Source of the DNA: Deinococcus seoulensis
GTDB taxonomy: Bacteria > Deinococcota > Deinococci > Deinococcales > Deinococcaceae
NCBI RefSeq assembly: GCF_014648115.1
Contig: NZ_BMQM01000030.1
Location: 1-43,531, forward strand
Length of the DNA stretch: 43,531 nucleotides
Direction of reading: 5' to 3'
Position 1 is the first letter of the stretch. Each line of letters opens with the position of its first letter. Below are positions 17,453 to 24,793 of the stretch, in pieces. The notes below the pieces were generated by a model. The model was not told where the DNA came from and did not search any database. It saw nothing but the letters and a program-made list of their open reading frames with translations. The position numbers were made by a program, and so were the translations under genes.

Positions 17453-18757
17453 ATGACGCAGGACGCACACGCCACAGACACGCAGCGCGAGACGGTCTTC
17501 ACGGTCGAGGCCACACCCGTGAAATTCGGGGAGGGCGCCGCGCTGGACGCCGGGTGGGAACTGCGGCGACTGGGCGCGCAGCGGGTGTTCGTGGTGATCG
17601 ACCCGCACGTTCGCCACCTGGGCGTCGCCGACCCGGTCTTGGCCGCCATGCGCGCCGCCGGACTGCACCTGACCGAGTTCACGGACGTGGACACCGAACC
17701 GGACCTCGCGGCGCTGGAACGCGCCGTGCAGGCCGCCCGCGCCGCCAACCCCGACTCGTTCGCGGCGATCGGGGGCGGCAGCGCCATCGACACCGCCAAG
17801 GTCGCGAACCTGCTGTTCACGCACGGCGGGCAGATCATGGATTACGTGAACGTCCCGGTCGGGGCCGGGCGGCGCCCCCCGTCGCCGCTGCGGCCGCTGC
17901 TGGCCATCCCGACCACGTCCGGCAGCGGGTCAGAGGCGACCACCGTGGCGATCCTGGACCTGCCGCACCTGAACATCAAGTCCGGCCTGAGCCACCGCAC
18001 GCTGCGGCCCGCGCAGGCCATCGTGGACCCGGACCTGACCCGCACCGCGCCGCCCGCCGTGACCGCCGCCGCCGGACTGGACGTCGTCTGCCACGCCGCC
18101 GAGAGTTACCTCAGCCGCCCGTACACCACCCGCGACCGCCCCGCCACGCCCGACGACCGCCCCCCGTACCAGGGCAGCAACCCGGTCGCGGACCTGTGGT
18201 CCGCGCAGGCCCTGCGTTACGGCGGGCAGTACCTGCGCCGCGCCGTGCACGGCACCGGGGGCGAACCGGACACGCAGGCGCGCGGGTTCATGATGCTCAG
18301 CGCCACCATGGCCGGCGTGGGCTTCGGCTCGGCCGGCGTGCACATCCCGCACGCCTGCGCGTACCCCATCGCGGGCCTGCGGCACACCTACCGCCACCCC
18401 GGCTACCCCGGCGAGAAGCGGTTCGTTCCGCACGGCTTCTCGGTGATCGTGACCGCCCCCGCCGCGTTCCGGTTCACGTTCGACGCGGACCCCGCCCGGC
18501 ACCTGTTCGCCGCGACCTGCCTGACCGGGCAGACGTACGCCCCGGACGACCGGGACGCCCTCCCAGACGCCCTGCTGAACCTGATGCGGGACGTGGGCGC
18601 CCCCAGCGGCGTCGCCGCGCTCGGGTACGACGAGACCGACATTCCCGCGCTGGTCGACGGCGCCCTGAAACAGCAGCGTCTGCTGGCCGTCGCGCCCCGC
18701 CAGCCCGGCCCGGACGACCTCGCGCAGATCTTCCGGGACTCCATGCACAACTGGTGA
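17453..18757 (+). CDS. Iron-containing dehydrogenase, hydroxyacid-oxoacid transhydrogenase type
   Basis: Cytoplasmic enzyme of 434 residues of the iron-containing alcohol dehydrogenase family. The Rossmann part has GGGSAIDTAK at about residues 105-114. The proline/serine loop TTSGSGSEAT follows. The metal domain has GLDVVCHAAESYLS, then the family-specific insert TTRDRPATPDDRPPYQGSNPVAD, HIPHACAYPIAGL and HGFSVIVTAPAAF. The long insert and overall length match the ADHFE1-like hydroxyacid-oxoacid transhydrogenase branch (coupling 4-hydroxybutyrate oxidation to 2-oxoglutarate reduction) better than short alcohol dehydrogenases. The ATG at 17453 has GGGAGGGG before it. It is a single gene after the sulfur operon. 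The exact substrate remains inferred. Confidence 0.82.
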   Translation: MTQDAHATDTQRETVFTVEATPVKFGEGAALDAGWELRRLGAQRVFVVIDPHVRHLGVADPVLAAMRAAGLHLTEFTDVDTEPDLAALERAVQAARAANPDSFAAIGGGSAIDTAKVANLLFTHGGQIMDYVNVPVGAGRRPPSPLRPLLAIPTTSGSGSEATTVAILDLPHLNIKSGLSHRTLRPAQAIVDPDLTRTAPPAVTAAAGLDVVCHAAESYLSRPYTTRDRPATPDDRPPYQGSNPVADLWSAQALRYGGQYLRRAVHGTGGEPDTQARGFMMLSATMAGVGFGSAGVHIPHACAYPIAGLRHTYRHPGYPGEKRFVPHGFSVIVTAPAAFRFTFDADPARHLFAATCLTGQTYAPDDRDALPDALLNLMRDVGAPSGVAALGYDETDIPALVDGALKQQRLLAVAPRQPGPDDLAQIFRDSMHNW

Positions 18758-18865
18758 CCCCCAGCCCGACCGGTAGCCCGCCGGCGTACCCCGTCCGCTC
18801 AGCCGCCCATCACGTCACGGCCCACCACGTCGCCGCCAACGCGTCCTCCACCTGGGTACGGACGC

Positions 18866-19981
18866 CTAGACGTTCCAGATGGACTCATTCAAATTCGACT
18901 TTCGTATAAATCCCGCATGCTGCATCAGTCTTTTCGTCTGATAGTTGATCGAAGGCCTGAGATGGCTCAGGTCAACCTTCTCCCAGTCGATCAGATAATC
19001 GTCTCCCAGAACAGAGCCGCTCGATTCGGGTTTAAAGAAGTAGATCATGGAAGTATCGTGATCCAACCTGTCGCACTCCCTGACGATTTCGAGGTAACTG
19101 ACCGGTTCGTTTTTCGGCAGTCTCTTGATGCCATTGATCAGGAGATTCAATTTGTCATCGTGCAGCATGAGCATCCGCAGGATTCCCGCAGCCTGCGGCC
19201 ACACTTCGATCAGAAGCTTCCGCCTGAGAGCAGCGTGAACATTCCGCCAGTCCTCAATAGACACCTTCAATGCCATCTGCACCGAAAATCCCATTTCGGT
19301 CAGCGTGTACTCGTCCCCCTGCCTGTGCATCAGGCCAAGGCGAACCGCTCCGGCTGCCGCTCCGGTAAACCCTGCGCTCTCCGAACTTCCGAATTCCGCA
19401 TACATACTCTGCATGGACACCCGCCCGTACGTAACTCCAAAATCCATCACGGATACCCAGAAAAGATAATGCGTGGGCAGATTGTACAGAAAACTGTTGG
19501 AAGACTTCACGGATACCGCCGCATTGAACTGACGTCTGACCCTATCAGAGTATGATTTCTCCGGATTCGTGGACACTGGATGATGCACCATCTCGCACTC
19601 CGAATCCACGCATATGAGGCCGATGTTTTTCCTTCTGGTGAGCTCGATCACGACAGGGGAGAGCGAAGATCTGGGAATCGCATAGAATACCGCGTGGAAA
19701 CCATACTGATACACCTCCGCCTGAGCAATTCCCTTCAGGATATCATGACTTCCCTTGGCCTCCACCGCATACAGAGAGTCGCCATCCGAAAGCCTGCCGA
19801 CAACATCTGGATGAACGGTGAACCCCTGTAATGGCAGGCTGAACCTCTGAACATCTCTGCCTGCAAAGATGCTGCTCAGGCTCGGGTGATAGTCGATGTA
19901 GACGTCCTCACTGGCCAGACCATGAAGTCTGCCCGATTTGACCGAATCATACAAAGACCTGATGACATCCACTTCATTCAT
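18866..19981 (-). CDS. AT-rich PD-(D/E)XK nuclease-like protein, probable acquired gene
   Basis: Protein of 371 residues whose base composition is clearly more AT-rich than all neighbours, with codons such as ATA, AGA and TTA that are rare elsewhere in the window. Residues 55-95 show a nuclease signature: HPDVVG (Pro58-Asp59), VEAKG (Glu74-x-Lys76) and a QAEVY motif (Gln87...Tyr91). This is the PD...ExK...QxxxY order of RecB/Cas4-type nucleases. The middle region (about 200-235) resembles a winged helix (GFTGAAAGAVRLGLMHRQGDEYTLTEMGF). No methylase or helicase partner is adjacent, so it may be a solitary restriction or defence nuclease or a transcriptional cofactor. It has its own ribosome site (AAGGGGAAAC before ATG). 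The start is the first ATG in frame. Confidence 0.75.
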   Translation of the reverse strand: MNEVDVIRSLYDSVKSGRLHGLASEDVYIDYHPSLSSIFAGRDVQRFSLPLQGFTVHPDVVGRLSDGDSLYAVEAKGSHDILKGIAQAEVYQYGFHAVFYAIPRSSLSPVVIELTRRKNIGLICVDSECEMVHHPVSTNPEKSYSDRVRRQFNAAVSVKSSNSFLYNLPTHYLFWVSVMDFGVTYGRVSMQSMYAEFGSSESAGFTGAAAGAVRLGLMHRQGDEYTLTEMGFSVQMALKVSIEDWRNVHAALRRKLLIEVWPQAAGILRMLMLHDDKLNLLINGIKRLPKNEPVSYLEIVRECDRLDHDTSMIYFFKPESSGSVLGDDYLIDWEKVDLSHLRPSINYQTKRLMQHAGFIRKSNLNESIWNV

Positions 19982-20295
19982 GTTTCCCCTTCAGACGTGC
20001 TCCCGGTGATCGACAACGGCACGCGCAGATGCAGGCGGCAGCCCAGGCAGAACCATCCGCCCAGCAGACGCAAGTGCCCGGATCAGGTCCACTGCAACCA
20101 CGCGCGCCGCATTCCCAACGACAGCCAGAATGCGAAATCACGCACCGACGTGTTGAGAACAGTCACTGAAGGCCCGTCAGATGCGAAAACGCTAACACGT
20201 GATGCCGGACGCAGCAGCGGCACACCCGGCCAGATGCTCCCACCCCCGCACCACCCGCCAGTCAATCCGTGAATGTCGTCACTGGCGCACCTGCT
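19982..20295. other. Intergenic region upstream of the AT-rich nuclease gene
   Basis: 314 bases without a supported gene. Composition rises from the AT-rich gene on the left to host-like GC on the right, so it probably contains one boundary of the acquired segment. It should also carry the promoter of the nuclease gene on the minus strand. I see no clear attachment-site repeat, tRNA fragment or strong promoter. Short frames on both strands have no protein-like features. Confidence 0.5.
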
Positions 20296-21090
20296 CTAGA
20301 ACAGGTGACGCACCCGCCACGTCGTATCCGCACTGCCGGGCGCGTATTTGATGACCCCCACCGTCCTGGTCGGTTCAGTTCTGGAAACGAATTCGGGAGG
20401 ACCAGCCCACTTCTGCCGGTCCAGCAGACCGTAAAACTGAGGCGACGGGCCTTTCCGGACATGGATCTTGATGGACTCCTCGTGACCTTCCCACCCGCCG
20501 CCGTACGACGAACTGACCGGGAAAGCCTGCCAGAAAACCCATCTCCCCGGACCATAGCGGAAGAGGTACAGATCGGTGAGCATCATTTCCCCAGGCGTGC
20601 AATCAAGAGTGAACGCCACTTCACGCAGGCCGTTCTGATCCACATCGCGCAACGAATAACCCTGACCGACCCAGCAGGATTCGGCATCAGTATCAATCGC
20701 TGGCTCCACGAGATCGGCCGTCAGGCCCTTCGCGCCGCTCAGGACGAACAGCAGCACGGGCGGCTCGGCCTCCGAGACACTGAACACCGTCAGGCGTTCC
20801 GGCGTGCCCGACCGGAACGGTGCAGAGATCGTGAACAACACCGTTTTCAGGCTGACCCCCTGACTGTACGGCCACTTCCGCTTCAGGTCCTGCACTTCGG
20901 GCCGGGCGTTCAGCGTGCGGGCCAGGGTGGTCACGGCCTGCTGATCAGCGGCGCTCAGTGCCGCTCTGGGCGTCTTGGCCAGCGGATCATGCACCAGCGG
21001 CAACTTCTGCACGTCCGCCACCGTCTGCGCCGCACCCGTGGACAGCACAAGGGACACCAGCAACCCACCAAGCAACCGGAAAGGCTTCAT
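20296..21090 (-). CDS. Secreted hypothetical protein
   Basis: Protein of 264 residues with a typical signal peptide (MKPFRLLGGLLVSLVLSTGAAQ, cleavage probably after GAA or AQ). The mature part is not recognised. It begins with a helical region (LSAADQQAVTTLARTLNARPEVQDLKRK) and continues as beta-rich sequence with two or three spaced motifs (SLRDVDQNGLREVAFTLDC resembles a calcium-type DxDxNG loop often found in secreted bacterial proteins). Two cysteines (SCWVG and LDCTP) may pair after export. It stands alone on the minus strand between the AT-rich gene and the vWA remnant. It probably resides in the periplasm or cell envelope; a function cannot be given. Confidence 0.8.
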   Translation of the reverse strand: MKPFRLLGGLLVSLVLSTGAAQTVADVQKLPLVHDPLAKTPRAALSAADQQAVTTLARTLNARPEVQDLKRKWPYSQGVSLKTVLFTISAPFRSGTPERLTVFSVSEAEPPVLLFVLSGAKGLTADLVEPAIDTDAESCWVGQGYSLRDVDQNGLREVAFTLDCTPGEMMLTDLYLFRYGPGRWVFWQAFPVSSSYGGGWEGHEESIKIHVRKGPSPQFYGLLDRQKWAGPPEFVSRTEPTRTVGVIKYAPGSADTTWRVRHLF

Positions 21091-21403
21091 GCCGCAGGCT
21101 AACGTGTCCGGGTCCGTCTCGCTGCCCAGGTTGGGCGAGCACCCAGCTCATCTCCCAGCAACGACAGGCAACAGTGGCGCTCCCATACACGGCACGACTG
21201 AAGGAATGGCAAAGGCGCTCAGAGCCTCACCCTCCAGGCTTTCTACGAGGAGGGGCGCCACTCCCCCCATCCCGCTGTCCTCGCGCTGACACCCATTCAC
21301 GCGAGGTCCGGTGAACCGGCACCCGGCAGTTCTTTCCTTGCCGGGAATGGGGGCGTGCCGGTCGCTCCTGCGGTGGCGGCCGGCACGGGGGTTCAGGTGG
21401 GGG
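21091..21403. other. Intergenic region with nested stem-loops
   Basis: 313 bases with no supported gene. The right part holds a nested inverted repeat: ACCGGCAC (near 21314) pairs with GTGCCGGT (near 21356), and inside it CCCGGCA pairs with TGCCGGG. This could terminate transcription leaving the vWA remnant on the minus strand. The left part should contain the promoter of the secreted protein gene at 20296-21090, but no box stands out. Confidence 0.45.
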
Positions 21404-21859
21404 TCAGCGGACGGTGAAGGCGAACGGCACTTCGACCGTGGCGGGTTTGCGGTCGGCGGCGCTGATGACGATGTTCAGGGTGCCGGTGACTTCGGTGCCT
21501 GCGGCGGGTTTCTGCGTGAACACGAGTTCCACGCAGCCCTGCGCGCGGAAGGCGTTGTACATGCGGTCGAAGAAGCCGTCGAGTGCGGCGTCGTCGTTGG
21601 CTTTCTGGAACAGACCGCCGGTGGCGGCGGCGATGTCTTCGAGGGCGCTGAAGTCGAGGTTGTTCTGGGCGTCAAGGCCGATGGCGTAGACCCTGGTGCC
21701 GTTGGCGCGGGCGGTGTCGATGGCCTGCCGGTACTGGCTCCACCGGGGGTCTGTTTTACTCCTGCTCTGCCCCGTCCAGCCTGCGCTCGCGGTGGAGATG
21801 CTGCGGGCGGAGGCTGCCCTGCTGCGCTGTGGTGAAGCTCCACGCATGCAATTGTCCAT
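21404..21859 (-). pseudogene. Remnant of a von Willebrand A-domain protein gene
   Basis: The open frame gives 151 residues, but only about the last 115 look like protein. They form the second half of a vWA domain (DPRWSQYRQAIDTARANGTRVYAIGLDAQNNLDFSALEDIAAATGG) and a C-terminal beta domain (CVELVFTQKPAAGTEVTGTLNIVISA). The first half, with the DxSxS metal site, is absent. The first 35 residues overlap the end of the CAP lipoprotein gene in another frame and are Arg/Ser-rich nonsense. The simplest reading is that a deletion removed the start of a secreted vWA gene and joined it to the tail of the lipoprotein gene. It may be untranslated, or translated only by coupling. Confidence 0.65.
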
Positions 21860-23009
21860 TCACGGTCACGGCCGCCTGCACGGTGGACCCCGCCGGGAGG
21901 GGCGTGCGCGGGATCACGATCACGGCGCCCTGCCCTTTCAGGATACGCCTCCCTATCTCCTGAGCGCTGACCGGACCGCCCGTGTAGTTCCCGGGCGGAT
22001 CGGTGGTGTTCACGTACTGGGCGCTGCCGTAGGCGCAGGCTGGAACGGCCTTGCCGTCCACCTGCACGCTCGGGAGGGTCGCCGTGGTCTCGGTGTCCGG
22101 TATGGTCATCACGAACAGGGGCAGGCCCGTCGTACCGATGAATCCTGCGCAGGGCGTCAGGGGGTCCGGCCACTCTCCACCGCCATAACTCAGCAGGTCC
22201 GTCACGGCGCCGTCGCCAGGGTACTGGACGGTCTGGGCACTGTTGCCGGGGCGGTCGCTGACCGTGACGGCGCCGCCCGCTGGGAAGTAACCGCCGGGCA
22301 GCGGCGTGGTGTGGACGTACAGGCCGACGGCGCTGCCGCGCAGGTCGCGGTCCAGCATGCCCATGGCGTGAAAGGGCGCGCCGATGAGAACATCGACCAG
22401 GTCCGTGTTGCGGCGCAGTTCGTCCAGGGTCGGCGCGTACCACATCACATTGCTCTGCTCCGCGCAGGCCCGGCCCTCAGGGGTTGCGTGCGGGAGGGAT
22501 AGATCCTCGGTGTGGCCACGGGCGTTGTTGTGCACCGCGTACCGGCCATGCAGCCAGCAGTTCATGCTGCCCGGCACGTCGAACGGCACGCCGGGCAGGT
22601 GGGCGCTGCGGCGCAGATCATTCAGGCGACGCTGCTCCCGGTCGATCACGTCGCCCACCTCCACCGGCAGGCGCACGTTGCGGGTCAGGGTGCCGTCCGA
22701 GACGGTCAGCGCGACCGGCACGTACCCCTGCAGCGGAAGGTCTCCTCTGGCCTGCAGGTGGACCTCCACCTGTTCCCCGGCGCTCGTGACCGACGCGCTC
22801 AGGCCCGGCAGGGGGCTCTGGACGGTCAGCGTGATGGGCGCCACATGCCCGCCAGTCCGGGCGAGGCGGAGCGTCACGGTCGAGTCCGCGCCGGGCCACA
22901 CGCGGATGGGCGCGGGGGCCTGCACGTCGAAGTCCGGCGTGGGCGGGCCGGACAGCTGTTGACAGGCGGTGAGCAGGAGCAGGGTCAGGAGCAGCGGGCG
23001 TTTAATCAT
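21756..23009 (-). CDS. CAP-domain (SCP-like) lipoprotein
   Basis: Predicted outer-surface or periplasmic lipoprotein of 417 residues. The N-terminus MIKRPLLLTLLLLTACQQ carries a lipobox (LTAC, lipidation at Cys16). Residues 25-125 read as a beta-sandwich domain (PAPIRVWPGADSTVTLRLARTGG). From about 135 there is a CAP domain (NCWLHGRYAVHNNARGHTEDL, SNVMWYAP, VDVLIGAPFHAMGMLDRDLRGSAVG). The C-terminal part ends in a beta domain (VQAAVTVNGQLHAWSFTTA). The last 20 residues (RPQHLHRERRLDGAEQE) look out of family and overlap the vWA remnant, so the native C-terminus may have been replaced by a deletion. The start overlaps the upstream gene stop by 8 nt, making it the third gene of an operon. Confidence 0.82.
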   Translation of the reverse strand: MIKRPLLLTLLLLTACQQLSGPPTPDFDVQAPAPIRVWPGADSTVTLRLARTGGHVAPITLTVQSPLPGLSASVTSAGEQVEVHLQARGDLPLQGYVPVALTVSDGTLTRNVRLPVEVGDVIDREQRRLNDLRRSAHLPGVPFDVPGSMNCWLHGRYAVHNNARGHTEDLSLPHATPEGRACAEQSNVMWYAPTLDELRRNTDLVDVLIGAPFHAMGMLDRDLRGSAVGLYVHTTPLPGGYFPAGGAVTVSDRPGNSAQTVQYPGDGAVTDLLSYGGGEWPDPLTPCAGFIGTTGLPLFVMTIPDTETTATLPSVQVDGKAVPACAYGSAQYVNTTDPPGNYTGGPVSAQEIGRRILKGQGAVIVIPRTPLPAGSTVQAAVTVNGQLHAWSFTTAQQGSLRPQHLHRERRLDGAEQE

Positions 23010-23514
23010 GGGGAACCTCGGTGGGGGGGAGCATGGCGCGGCTCAGGTCGTGGTGGCTGGTGACGTGCATGAGGGGCGGCGTTTCGTTGATCAGGGTGCC
23101 GGTCAGGTGGTGGTAGCCGTCGGGCAGGTCGTGGCCGCGCAGCAGGTACGTGTGCCGGTCGGGGGTGACGGCCAGCAGGTCCGCGCCGACCCGTTGCACG
23201 CGGGCCGTGACGGTTAGGGTCGTTCCGGCGGGCACGGTCGGGGAGGTGTGCGGGTGGCGCCGGACGTCGCCGGGCAGGCGGGCGTTGTGGACGATCAGGC
23301 GGGGCGCCGGGCCGTTCCAGATCTGTCCCCAGATGTCCAGGCGGGTGTCGTGCCGGGGACTCCAGTCGAACGGCTCGCCGGACAGTTCGATGATGGCGTT
23401 CCCGTCGCGGAGCGTGGCGCCGGTGACGCTGCGGGCGTAGGTGCCGGTCAGGAGGACCAGGGTGCCGTCCGGGATGCCGGGCAGGTCGGTGAGGGGCAGG
23501 GTGAGGTAGGTCAC
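23002..23514 (-). CDS. Hypothetical beta-rich protein in the CAP lipoprotein operon
   Basis: Protein of 170 residues, not recognised. The pattern of alternating strands (TLVLLTGTYARSVTGATLRDGNAIIELSGE, TRLDIWGQIWNGPAPRLIVHNARL, TTLTVTARVQRVGADLLAVTPDRHTYLL) suggests one or two OB-like or small beta-barrel domains. There is no signal peptide, so it is probably cytoplasmic. Its start overlaps the preceding gene by 4 nt (ATGA) and its end overlaps the CAP lipoprotein start by 8 nt; the three genes are surely cotranscribed and coupled. A role tied to the lipoprotein is likely but unknown. Confidence 0.75.
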   Translation of the reverse strand: MTYLTLPLTDLPGIPDGTLVLLTGTYARSVTGATLRDGNAIIELSGEPFDWSPRHDTRLDIWGQIWNGPAPRLIVHNARLPGDVRRHPHTSPTVPAGTTLTVTARVQRVGADLLAVTPDRHTYLLRGHDLPDGYHHLTGTLINETPPLMHVTSHHDLSRAMLPPTEVPHD

Positions 23515-24131
23515 GGGGTCTCCAGGAGGGTCAGGACGAGCGGGTGCGCGCAGAGGTTCGCGGCGTGCGTCAGGGCGGCGCTGGCGGCGGCCTGCGGGGT
23601 CGGGCCGCTGCCGGCGGCGGTGCGGGTCACGACCGGCTGTCCGTTCAGGGTGAGGTGAAGGTGCGCGGCGGCGACGCAGGTGGTGTCGCCGGGCGCGTTG
23701 CGGGCCTGCGCTGAGCCTTCGCAGCGCAGGGTGGGCGCGCCGGGGTGCGGGAGGGACGTGACCGTGAACCCGATGTCGGTCAGGGCGCGTCCGAGTGCCT
23801 GCCGGGCGGCGCCGGGCGTGCCGCTGAGGTGCAGGGGCGTGAGCGTGAGGTCCGGGCGGGTGTGCAGGGCGGCGCGTTCGAGCACGCCGTACGGGAGTGC
23901 CACCTGCGCGCGGATGGTGTGCCCGTCCGGGCCGGGCGCGTCGTGCAGGACGCGCGTGACCTGCAGCAGGTGGGTGGGGATGCGGGCGGCCAGGGTCGGG
24001 TCGGCCGGAGCGGTCTGCTGGGCGAGGGTGTGCAGCGCGGTGGTCAGGAGCGCGTCGAGGGCGGCCGGGCGGTCGGGGGCGGTGCTGGTCACCTCAGTGG
24101 CGGTGGGTGGGGGAGAGCTGGGGTGAATCAT
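23511..24131 (-). CDS. Hypothetical protein, first gene of the CAP lipoprotein operon
   Basis: Protein of 206 residues from ATG 24131, not recognised. An in-frame ATG 12 codons upstream (24167) is possible, but its added residues are not protein-like. The first 25 residues are Pro/Ser/Thr-rich. The body reads as helices then strands (RPAALDALLTTALHTLAQQ, TIRAQVALPYGVLERAALH, LGRALTDIGFTVTSLPHPGAPTLRCEG, HLHLTLNGQPVVTRTAAGSG). The C-terminal helix (AAASAALTHAANLCAHPLVLTLLE) resembles the alpha/beta ends of small double-stranded-RNA-binding-like or dodecin-like folds, but I would not name it. A MITE-like repeat starts 104 nt upstream, inside the likely promoter region. Confidence 0.7.
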   Translation of the reverse strand: MIHPSSPPPTATEVTSTAPDRPAALDALLTTALHTLAQQTAPADPTLAARIPTHLLQVTRVLHDAPGPDGHTIRAQVALPYGVLERAALHTRPDLTLTPLHLSGTPGAARQALGRALTDIGFTVTSLPHPGAPTLRCEGSAQARNAPGDTTCVAAAHLHLTLNGQPVVTRTAAGSGPTPQAAASAALTHAANLCAHPLVLTLLETP

Positions 24132-24234
24132 GCGGCTGTCACTCCCTGAAGGTAGGGTGCCCGCCACGAAATCTGGAAGTTATTGCAAGTCCACACCGGC
24201 TGGTCGTCACGGCGTCCGGGCGGGTTTCCAGGCC

Positions 24235-24374
24235 TGATACGGACTCCGATTGAATGGGCTGCAAAGCCCGTTCAATCCGAGCGGATGCGAGAAGGAGATT
24301 AACGGGTTCCGGACGTGGAGCCGGCAATCCGGTGAAGTTCCGGATTGTCGGCGAAACAAACGGAATCCGTATGA
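24235..24374 (+). repeat. MITE-like repeat, full copy 2
   Basis: Element 24238-24371 (134 bp) between TGA duplications (24235-24237, 24372-24374). It has the best preserved ends of the family: TACGGACTCCG on the left and CGGAATCCGTA on the right. Hairpin A (GATTGAATGGGCT ... AGCCCGTTCAATC) and hairpin B (CCGGCAATCCGG ... CCGGATTGTCGG) are both nearly perfect. It lies upstream of the CAP lipoprotein operon and may separate it from, or supply, regulatory sequence. Confidence 0.9.
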
Positions 24375-24433
24375 GGCGCATGCAACTGCGGCCCGCCGGT
24401 TCATTCACCCGGCAGGCCCGCACGGAGGCCCGC

Positions 24434-24583
24434 ATGCACCCCCCGCGCATCACCCTGACCCTGCTCGCACTGACCCTGCTGGCCCTGACCACCCACGCCC
24501 ACGCCCGCGACGACGGCAGCGTGACACCCCGGCCCGGCGCCGCCCCCACCCAGCCCACAGCGGCTCATACGGACTCCGATTGA
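24434..24583 (+). CDS. Small secreted protein altered by a repeat insertion
   Basis: ORF of 49 residues with a strong ribosome site (GGAGG, 8 nt before ATG) and a clear signal peptide (MHPPRITLTLLALTLLALTT followed by HAHA). The mature part is short and Pro/Thr/Ala-rich. The last residues (HTDSD) and the stop come from the MITE-like element that starts at 24568. If the element and one TCA duplicate are removed, the frame reads on as QSCCAA and stops, giving a protein of similar length ending in two cysteines. The ancestral gene therefore probably encoded a small Cys-ending exported peptide. Function is unknown, and the present product may be non-functional. Confidence 0.55.
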   Translation: MHPPRITLTLLALTLLALTTHAHARDDGSVTPRPGAAPTQPTAAHTDSD

Positions 24584-24705
24584 ATGGCTTATGAAGCCGC
24601 CGGGTCCGACCGGATGCGAGTAGGAGAGGAGGCGGCCGCCGGACGTGGAGTTGACAGTCCAGTGGTGTTCCGATCTGTTGACGAAACAAACGGCAGTCCG
24701 TATCA
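24565..24705 (+). repeat. MITE-like repeat, full copy 3
   Basis: Element 24568-24702 (135 bp) between TCA duplications (24565-24567, 24703-24705). Same orientation as copy 2, but more diverged: hairpin A is partly eroded, while hairpin B still pairs if G-U pairs are allowed (GTTGACAG with CTGTTGAC). It interrupts the end of the small secreted protein gene. Confidence 0.88.
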
Positions 24706-24793
24706 GTCCTGCTGCGCCGCGTGACCCTGCCGCCCGCACGGGCAGGGGAGACAGGGTGCGGGCGGCCCTGAAAAGCGGCATGATGCTCCGATC

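Noticed and set aside
18866..19981. Plus-strand frames opposite the AT-rich nuclease gene (for example 18917-19555)
   Set aside because: The minus-strand frame is longer, has a good ribosome site and a recognisable nuclease motif; the plus-strand frames have neither.
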